Source: Chloroflexi bacterium TSY (GTDB lineage Bacteria; Chloroflexota; Anaerolineae; Caldilineales; Caldilineaceae). From it: DNA of 64,000 nt. How positions within the stretch are numbered: position 1 is the stretch's first letter; every line of letters begins with the position of its first letter. Position numbers and translations under genes: made by a program. The stretch is taken from contig JAHBNG010000079.1 in the NCBI GenBank assembly GCA_019217005.1, forward strand, positions 3,266 through 67,265. The letters run 5' to 3'. Below, one piece after another: positions 57,660 to 64,000 of this stretch. The notes below the pieces were generated by a model that saw nothing but the letters and a program-made list of their open reading frames with translations, had not been told where the DNA came from and did no database searches.

Positions 57660-59837
57660 ATGGAGAGAATCTTGAAGGTTGCTAAATGGATCTGCGTACT
57701 GATTGTTAGCTTGCTCATTACTGAGAACAAAACAATCATCCAAGCGCAAGAAAATGAGCTGATTACACATCAAGATTGCCAGACCGCATTTCCGACTTGC
57801 AAAGTCTATATTCCGCCCACGTTTGGTCTGAACGCCACCTTCGATCCAGGGCAAGTGCAAGTCAGCATTGATGCCCAACCTCTCGCAGTCTCGTCTGTCA
57901 TCTCCGAACAGATCGGGGTACAGATTGCCTTTTCTCTGGATGAGTTTGTTGTGCCGGGCAATCCAAACGCGGACATTCGCCGAGCTGGTCAATCTGGTCA
58001 ACCCATGTTTGTCGAGTTTCGCGATTCTGCCATCGATCTCTTTTCGTTTCTTGAAAACAGAGTGGTCGAGAATCAGAGCGTGGCAGAGCAAAATGCAGAA
58101 AAGCAAACCCTGATCGAATTTACGTGGCTATCTGCATTCAGGACAGGCGAACCTGCAGAAGGCACCACCGTCATCAACGACTTTCCACCGATTATTGATT
58201 GGGTTCCAAAATCCCAACACAATGCTTTTTTCAATGAATTAATTGAATATTCGCCTGATGAAAACAAAAATACGCCGGAGACCCCTCTCTTCGGCTTAAT
58301 CAACGCAACTTTAAATGCATTTAGCTCTCCCACGGTGCCGGAGGACGTGCCAGCACATATCGCTCGTCACGCAATTATCTTCACAGATGGCTTTGAACGT
58401 GGTCTTGATGTAGGGTTGGATGATCTAATCGGTCAGGCCAGAGAGAACGACATTCGGCTTCACACGATCAAACTGGGCCAGTGGGCAAATCGGACTCAAG
58501 ATGCCGAGCTAGCCAGTACGCTCCAAAACCTATCGCGTCCCACAGGTGGCCAGTTTGTGCAATATACGTCGACCGATGATCTGCAACCAATTTGGGAACA
58601 GATTGCACGGGATATCTCACAGACAGTCATTACGTTCCCCTATCCCAGCTGCTCAGAATGTCAACTGGAATTGAAGCTGGGCAATCTTTCCACCAACGTT
58701 CCTTTAGAGGCTCCTCCCTTCTTGGCTCCCGCGGTCACCATTGACCAGCCACCACAAGGAATAGAGCTCGATTGGCAAGCTGCGGCTGGGTCATCCGCAC
58801 CTGAAGACCAAACGTTGGATGTTCAGATAGAAATTACCTTGCCAGACGGTTTGGGCACGACGGAAGAGCGTATTGAATCTGTTGAGTATACAATCGGCAA
58901 CATCACCCGTCTGCAAAAGGAGGTGCCCCTAAACCAAATCGTGATTCCGATTGGGGCCTTAGAAACAGGTGAATACACGTTGCGCGTGCGTGTCAAAGAC
59001 CGCTTCACGGGAATTGCGGAAGCGGAACCGCTCTCACTACGCATCAACGTAGTGCAACCTACAGCCACGCCGCTGCCCGAGCCAACAGCCACCCCACAAA
59101 CAGCGGCTGATGACACAGATGGTGCGTCATCAGCGGTCAGTCCTGCGGCAACAGAATTACCGCAATCTGACCCGGTCACCAATACACAACCTGGGGCAAA
59201 CTCACCATCAATATTGGAAGATCCGGTGGCGTTCCTGGGGCAAATGGTTGCAACTGTTCGGGGCATCGGACTTCTTGCTTTGATTCCGGTGGGAGTGCTT
59301 GTCCTTTTGCTCCTCTTTTGGTTTTTCCGACCCCGTCGCCACAGCCAGGCAGACCTTTCGTTTTCATCCGACCCACCCAATTATAGTGACGTCACGGAAC
59401 CGGATGACGCCACCGAGCCAGCCAATGATGCCTTTCCAATGGCGGTGCTTGTCTTGGTGCGTGGGGAGGGTGAACTGCCCAGGACGCTCTCTCTGTATCG
59501 CCAATCGGATGATCATCATCTGCCAAATCGATGGACAATTGGGCGTAGCTATCAGGAGAGTGATGTCGTCATTGATAGTAAGCGAGTCTCTCGGCTGCAT
59601 GCTACAATTAGTGAAGAGAATGAGCAATACCAAATCCGCGATGAAGGCTCTTCTGGCGGCACATTTATCACCGCGGGTCGAGCGCGCGTTCGACAACGTC
59701 TTGAACCGCTACGGAACGTACCACTCAACGATAAGGATATCATCAACTTCAACTCCGTCGCCTACCAATTCGAGATAGAGCAGAACGATATGCTCTCTGC
59801 TGCCACGGAGCCAGAAGCACCGCTCATGGCCCAATGA
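57660..59837 (+). CDS. vWA-like (degenerate MIDAS) / TM / FHA membrane protein
   Basis: A 725-residue protein. Signal peptide (WICVLIVSLLITENKTIIQA), then a vWA-like region in which the first strand reads VQIAFSLDEFVV, without the DxSxS metal site; the later IIFTDGFERG strand is kept. A beta domain, a Thr/Pro linker (PTATPLPEPTATPQ) and one TM (GLLALIPVGVLVLLLLFWFF, about 535-555) follow. A cytosolic FHA domain (TIGRSYQESDVVIDSKRVSR, LHATISEENEQYQIRDEGSSGGTFI) closes it. It is a sister of 55179 with the same topology, probably a partner that no longer binds metal. About 80 bases separate it from the kinase. Confidence 0.85.
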   Translation: MERILKVAKWICVLIVSLLITENKTIIQAQENELITHQDCQTAFPTCKVYIPPTFGLNATFDPGQVQVSIDAQPLAVSSVISEQIGVQIAFSLDEFVVPGNPNADIRRAGQSGQPMFVEFRDSAIDLFSFLENRVVENQSVAEQNAEKQTLIEFTWLSAFRTGEPAEGTTVINDFPPIIDWVPKSQHNAFFNELIEYSPDENKNTPETPLFGLINATLNAFSSPTVPEDVPAHIARHAIIFTDGFERGLDVGLDDLIGQARENDIRLHTIKLGQWANRTQDAELASTLQNLSRPTGGQFVQYTSTDDLQPIWEQIARDISQTVITFPYPSCSECQLELKLGNLSTNVPLEAPPFLAPAVTIDQPPQGIELDWQAAAGSSAPEDQTLDVQIEITLPDGLGTTEERIESVEYTIGNITRLQKEVPLNQIVIPIGALETGEYTLRVRVKDRFTGIAEAEPLSLRINVVQPTATPLPEPTATPQTAADDTDGASSAVSPAATELPQSDPVTNTQPGANSPSILEDPVAFLGQMVATVRGIGLLALIPVGVLVLLLLFWFFRPRRHSQADLSFSSDPPNYSDVTEPDDATEPANDAFPMAVLVLVRGEGELPRTLSLYRQSDDHHLPNRWTIGRSYQESDVVIDSKRVSRLHATISEENEQYQIRDEGSSGGTFITAGRARVRQRLEPLRNVPLNDKDIINFNSVAYQFEIEQNDMLSAATEPEAPLMAQ

Positions 59838-59918
59838 CGTGACAGCCGTTGCTGATGAATCGGTACTGGCAGCACACTTGTTTGCTAAACCGGTACCACG
59901 CAATATGTAACACGTATC

Positions 59919-61991
59919 ATGACGACCAAACGTCTCACATGGTTTCGACGACCCCAAAATATTGGTTCAGATGAATATGAACGGCTGGCGATTCTGCAGC
60001 GAACAAACATGTCAGAAGTCTGGCTGGCACGACGCAAACGCGATCGTGTGATCACCGTCGCCAAAATTGCGCGCGTCGACGCCCCTCATTATGTTCGTCC
60101 AAATCAAGAAGCAATTCGCAATGAAGCAACTTGGCTGCGGAAATTCCGTGGCGATTCGCGCGTCGTTCAGATGTTTCACACGGCAGAGACATCGTTGCCG
60201 GGAAAGCCACGGTTTATTGCCGTTGAATACCTGGATGGCGGAACGCTATACGACCTGCTGGACCAAAAGACTCGTCTCGGAAAATTCAACGACTTGCTCA
60301 CAACTGTCCCCTGGCGCTTTCGGCAACGCCCCACCAGCAGACAATCCACAAAAAATGTCCTCCGTTTTTTGGGTGTCCAAACCAATGATCTCTTTCGCGG
60401 TGCGCTCTCCGTTGAGCAATCGCTTCAAATCTTTTATGACATTGCGCAAGCTTTGTCGGTGATGCACAGGAAAGGGGTTGTCCATCGCGATATCAAGCCG
60501 GACAACATCATGTTTCGGCGGCAACCAAAGCATGGTCGTCCTATTCCACCCAATGCGCTCGTCTTGATCGACCTGGGCATTGCCGCCGCGCGGGGTCGCG
60601 TGGCTGGAGCGGCTATCTCTCGTGCCTGGGCCGAGCCGCTACGCATCGAAGCCCGGGATAACCGCAAACCTCATCTGATTCGTTCTGGCTTCGATATCTA
60701 TAGTCTGGGTCGGGTTCTGCGTTATATGCTGACTTATGAGAAGCCCGACAACAAGACTGAAGCCGAACTCAAAGCCACAATCCCACCCGACCTGCTCCGC
60801 ATTCATGCACGGGTCAACCCTGAAGAGCGAGCCCGTATTGCATTAGAAGTCTCGCGACTCATTCGCGACTGCCTTTCGGAGGACATCGAAAAGCGACCGT
60901 CTGCATCAGACCTGGTCGAACGGGCAGCGCCGTTGCTCAATGCATTAAAGCCCAAGCGGTTGTTGATCCGACGCGGTCTTGCTCTGACAACGGCGCTCTT
61001 CATAACAGTACTACTATTTGGATTCGTCCTGTTTCGAAATGGCGGGTTTTCCACAAGCCGCATCACCGATGAGCTAGCTGACTCTCTAGCGGGTTGGATT
61101 GGAGACATAGGTGTAAACCGAGGAACAAGAGCGAGCACCGACAGCGTTATTCCAACAAAGGTTTCAGATCCGACAGCAAACCCGTCGACGACAAGGCCAA
61201 GCGATTTGACGCTCCAACAGGCGACAACCAGCACGGCAACCGCGACCATCATGTTAACGACAGTGGCATTCGATTCAGCCCTGGTGGTGTCATCAACAAC
61301 CACTCTTACTGCCACAGGGTTTGTGACAGAAATTGTCACAGCGACACGCAATGAGATAGTCAAAGTAACAACCGTTTCGACCGAAAAGCCAGCGAGCATC
61401 GCTCAATCGACTGCAACGGTAACGGAGATACCAAATGCCGCCCCCTCTCCGACAAAGGCATCAACACCGATACGCACACCAACCACTAGACCAACGGAGA
61501 CCGCAGTGCCAACCCCGACCAGAGGTCCAACGCCGACTCCAACAGCAACGCCAGTCCCGGTGATAGCAGCACCGGCAGTTCCGAACATCACAGTAGAAGT
61601 GATCCAGACCAATGGGTCACACAGTTGCAGCACTGGTGATCCAGACACATGGCATCATCAGCTCGAATTGATTTGGGAGATTCGTCCGTTTGGTCAATCA
61701 TTGACAAACAAATATGCATTTGACGTGGTTGTTTGGCGCGACGGTCGCGAACCGCTGGCTCCGGAGCAATCTCCGACGATTCATGGACGTGAGGATATCA
61801 TCGAACATGGCTATGGACGATACTCTCTGATCCGGCGCCCGCAATCCTTGGTCGATAGTGGTCTGTTGCCCGATGACCAACTCTATATCTGGGGCGTTGT
61901 TCTTGTAGACGCTGCAGATGGAAAGCGACACAAACTGGTGACACCCCATGGTTGCCGGTTTGTATTGGACAAAGCACTTTTTAAGCACTAG
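59919..61991 (+). CDS. Transmembrane Ser/Thr protein kinase (PknB-like)
   Basis: A 690-residue Hanks-type kinase. The lobe has VWLARRKRDRVITVAKIAR (ATP Lys), a long insert, the intact catalytic loop VVHRDIKPDNIMF (near 187-198) and DLG in place of DFG. The APE motif is not obvious. One TM (LALTTALFITVLLFGFVLF, about 350-368) leads to a 200-residue Ser/Thr/Pro-rich extracytoplasmic linker. The C-terminal domain has FDVVVWRDGREPL and YIWGVVLVDAADG, related to the module in the PP2C protein and in the gene at 229. It should phosphorylate FHA-bound partners encoded here. It is 35 bases before the phosphatase gene. Confidence 0.9.
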   Translation: MTTKRLTWFRRPQNIGSDEYERLAILQRTNMSEVWLARRKRDRVITVAKIARVDAPHYVRPNQEAIRNEATWLRKFRGDSRVVQMFHTAETSLPGKPRFIAVEYLDGGTLYDLLDQKTRLGKFNDLLTTVPWRFRQRPTSRQSTKNVLRFLGVQTNDLFRGALSVEQSLQIFYDIAQALSVMHRKGVVHRDIKPDNIMFRRQPKHGRPIPPNALVLIDLGIAAARGRVAGAAISRAWAEPLRIEARDNRKPHLIRSGFDIYSLGRVLRYMLTYEKPDNKTEAELKATIPPDLLRIHARVNPEERARIALEVSRLIRDCLSEDIEKRPSASDLVERAAPLLNALKPKRLLIRRGLALTTALFITVLLFGFVLFRNGGFSTSRITDELADSLAGWIGDIGVNRGTRASTDSVIPTKVSDPTANPSTTRPSDLTLQQATTSTATATIMLTTVAFDSALVVSSTTTLTATGFVTEIVTATRNEIVKVTTVSTEKPASIAQSTATVTEIPNAAPSPTKASTPIRTPTTRPTETAVPTPTRGPTPTPTATPVPVIAAPAVPNITVEVIQTNGSHSCSTGDPDTWHHQLELIWEIRPFGQSLTNKYAFDVVVWRDGREPLAPEQSPTIHGREDIIEHGYGRYSLIRRPQSLVDSGLLPDDQLYIWGVVLVDAADGKRHKLVTPHGCRFVLDKALFKH

Positions 61992-62026
61992 GGCTAATCG
62001 CTGACGGCTGATAGCCACCAAAAAAC

Positions 62027-63850
62027 ATGACAACACCAATTCGTCTAACCAAAGCTCCACTCTACGCAGGTCGCAGCGATGAGGGGTACGTCAACAAAAA
62101 GAATGAGGATGCCTGGCATGTCTTTAAATTGGGTGCCGGCAGATGGGACGAAAATCCGGATCGTGCCGTCTATATTGCCATTGTGGCGGATGGCGTCACC
62201 AGCACGGCCGGAGGTGCCCAAGCCAGTCAGTTGGCGGTAGAGACAATTGAAAAGATCGTGCGTCAGCAATCGCTTTCGTCTCGAGACCCAGAAACGCTCA
62301 TTGCGACATTCACGGATGTTATTCGCAAAACCAATCGCCACATCCTCGAAGTCGCGCGACAGAAGCCCGAGTTCGGGAATATGAGCACCACGCTGGTCCT
62401 GGCTGTTGTAGCAGATGGACAGCTAATGATTGCACATCTAGGCGACAGTCGTGCTTACCTGATACGCGGGTCAGATATCCATCGCTTGACGCTCGATCAT
62501 ACATGGGCCCAAACGGCACTGGATGAAAACCGCATCACAGAAGATGAATTGGCGCACCATCCAAACCGCAATGTCATTCGTCGCTATCTGGGGATCAATC
62601 CAAACATCGAGATCGACTGGGAGATCATCAACCCTGGCACATATCAGCGGAGCGCGGCGCAACGCGATCTGGTACGCACGCTTGCCTTACAACAGGATGA
62701 TGTGATTCTATTAGGCTCCGATGGACTCACTGACAAAGTTGAGGAGCGCGAGATCATCGATGTTGTCCGGCGGCATCGTGCGCAGCCCAAAAAAGCGGTC
62801 GGCGACTTGATTCAACTTGCCCTAAACCAAAAAGAACAGGTCAACATTACGGCCGTTCTTTTCTCGCTAGCCGATGCACCCGGCCCCAGCAAACTGCGAC
62901 CGATTCTCGGTCTCGTCATGGGCTTGGTTCTCCTTGTGCTCTTGGGTTGGTTTGGCTACAGAGTCTTTCAGTCTGCTGGGCAAGGCCCTGATCTAGCAGC
63001 CGTCACAGCGCTTTCTACATCGACAAAGACCGCAACGAGGACGCCATCTGAACTTGGTACAGAAACCGCAACCTCAATTCCGACAGCTTCGCCAATCGCT
63101 GTGGCACTTGTCACCCAAGCCATCGAGCAAATCTCAACAGATGTCGAAAGCGAAACGCCAACAGACGCGATGACACCGACCAAAATGAGTACGCCAATAG
63201 CGGAACCAACCACACCATCATCACCGACGCTTCCACGGCCCACCTTTACAGCGGCAGAACCATCTTCTTCTGTTGGGCCAACCCCGACGCGTCGACCAAC
63301 CTCCACTCACAGTCCAACCCCATCTGCCACCCTCACACCAACTGTGACAGATACTCCACAGGTGGTGAGTACAGCGACAAGCACAGTGACAAACACTGCG
63401 GTCGGTGATGGAACAAACGATGGGAGGGCGACCCAGGATGTATCGGGGGCTCCGTTAAATGGGCCACGGACAGTGACGCTCATTTCACCAGAGGACAAAA
63501 CAAGCAGCAAAGAAATCATGGACTTCGCCTGGACGGCAGACTTTGACCTGATCGATAATCAGGCATTCGAGTTAATCTTTTGGCGACCGGGGGAGGATCC
63601 GATGCAAGATGGTCTGGGATTGGCTGGAAGCGGTGTCGAAACAGTGAAGGCCGTCAGTCCGGCTATCGCAGATCAGTTTCAGATTTTGGATATCGATCTT
63701 CTCTGGGGGGTGCGTCTTGTACAAATGGAACCATATCAACCGTTGGCTTACTTGGGTGGCGGGCGCAGCTATCGCTTTGAAGCAGGAGGCGGAGGTGGAG
63801 ATGAGCCATCTAACCCAGGGGGAGGTGGATGCGTCGGGGCATTATGTTAG
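62027..63850 (+). CDS. Transmembrane PP2C-type Ser/Thr phosphatase
   Basis: A 607-residue protein. The PP2C domain (1-285) has DEGYVNKKNEDAWHVF, IVADGVTSTAGG (metal Asp-Gly), STTLVLAVV, AHLGDSRAYLIR and LLGSDGLTDKVE. The last motif, normally DN-x-T, reads VNIT, so one metal-binding Asp is Val. One TM (GLVMGLVLLVLLGWFGYRVF) and a Thr/Pro linker follow. The outer C-terminal module has FELIFWRPGEDPMQDG and WGVRLVQMEPYQPL, nearly that of the protein at 229. A Gly-rich tail ends in CVGALC. It pairs with the kinase upstream to set the phosphorylation state of the FHA/WXG locus; activity may be weakened by the missing Asp. Confidence 0.88.
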   Translation: MTTPIRLTKAPLYAGRSDEGYVNKKNEDAWHVFKLGAGRWDENPDRAVYIAIVADGVTSTAGGAQASQLAVETIEKIVRQQSLSSRDPETLIATFTDVIRKTNRHILEVARQKPEFGNMSTTLVLAVVADGQLMIAHLGDSRAYLIRGSDIHRLTLDHTWAQTALDENRITEDELAHHPNRNVIRRYLGINPNIEIDWEIINPGTYQRSAAQRDLVRTLALQQDDVILLGSDGLTDKVEEREIIDVVRRHRAQPKKAVGDLIQLALNQKEQVNITAVLFSLADAPGPSKLRPILGLVMGLVLLVLLGWFGYRVFQSAGQGPDLAAVTALSTSTKTATRTPSELGTETATSIPTASPIAVALVTQAIEQISTDVESETPTDAMTPTKMSTPIAEPTTPSSPTLPRPTFTAAEPSSSVGPTPTRRPTSTHSPTPSATLTPTVTDTPQVVSTATSTVTNTAVGDGTNDGRATQDVSGAPLNGPRTVTLISPEDKTSSKEIMDFAWTADFDLIDNQAFELIFWRPGEDPMQDGLGLAGSGVETVKAVSPAIADQFQILDIDLLWGVRLVQMEPYQPLAYLGGGRSYRFEAGGGGGDEPSNPGGGGCVGALC

Positions 63851-63864
63851 GCCATTCCAAGAGA

Positions 63865-63963
63865 GTAAGGAATGAGCATTAAATAACATTAAATAAGTTG
63901 TGTATGTCATTCTCAAGTGAAACGAAGAATCGATGCATAAGTTATTGAACTCCAATTCCTAAG
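63865..63963. repeat. Dispersed palindromic element, copy 3
   Basis: It begins GTAAGGAATGAGCATTAAATAA and ends TAAGTTATTGAACTCC then AATTCCTAAG, the same termini as 7410 and 12708. It lies just after the phosphatase gene. The last 37 bases of the window show nothing. Confidence 0.5.
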
Positions 63964-64000
63964 TACTTTACTTTCTGGTAAAAGAAAAGAGATGAGAAAT

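Overview
The window looks like a chromosomal segment of a filamentous or multicellular-type Chloroflexota bacterium, most likely Anaerolineae or Caldilineae. The taxonomic call is an inference. It rests on roughly balanced base composition, many secreted or membrane proteins with Thr/Pro (TPTPTATP-like) linkers, several paralogous GT39 glycosyltransferases, CotH/lamin-tail proteins, FHA/vWA/Ser-Thr kinase proteins, and many small dispersed palindromic elements. No rRNA, tRNA or CRISPR array was recognised.

Region 1 (1-7900) is accessory DNA. Two genes share an N-terminal zinc ribbon and a duplicated upstream block: a FecR-like membrane protein and a NACHT NTPase with a Leu/Asp repeat tail. 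Around them lie a C-terminal remnant of an ISP-type restriction enzyme, a possible small membrane peptide, a ribbon-helix-helix-like protein behind a near-consensus promoter, a YefM/Phd-RelE-type toxin-antitoxin pair, a possible structured RNA, a GH32 C-terminal remnant, a zinc alcohol dehydrogenase and a small ParB-domain protein. Region 2 (8000-12260) is an oligopeptide-type ABC importer operon (binding lipoprotein, two permeases) without ATPase genes.

Region 3 (12900-37930) is a cell-surface block. It has two CotH-kinase/lamin-tail secreted proteins (one frameshifted), two DUF4185-like propeller proteins (one broken), four GT39 membrane glycosyltransferases of two alternating types, and one GT2 polyprenol-phosphate glycosyltransferase. 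The cluster appears to have grown by duplication and is peppered with MITE-like elements.

Region 4 (38100-63850) is the most interesting part: a type VII secretion (T7SS/Ess)-like locus combined with a phospho-signalling set. It holds an EsaB-like/FHA fusion, a giant EssC-like FtsK/SpoIIIE ATPase, a pseudokinase with a zinc ribbon, four WXG100-like small proteins, a receiver-like/winged-helix/FHA regulator, two vWA-TM-FHA proteins, an active-looking Ser/Thr kinase and a PP2C phosphatase. The EssC-like gene, if repaired, would encode about 3,000 residues with seven P-loop ATPase domains, arranged as three copies of a two-domain unit plus one. It is broken by an in-frame TGA, a frameshift and a decayed ISAzo13-family insertion, yet its 3' half remains open for 1,478 codons. 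The kinase, the phosphatase and the zinc-ribbon FecR protein of region 1 share a C-terminal extracytoplasmic module, which links the two ends of the window. A family of about 75-bp palindromes occurs only around the WXG genes. A near-identical 155-bp MITE sits in two places, one of which falls exactly at a stop/start junction with an 8-bp target duplication.
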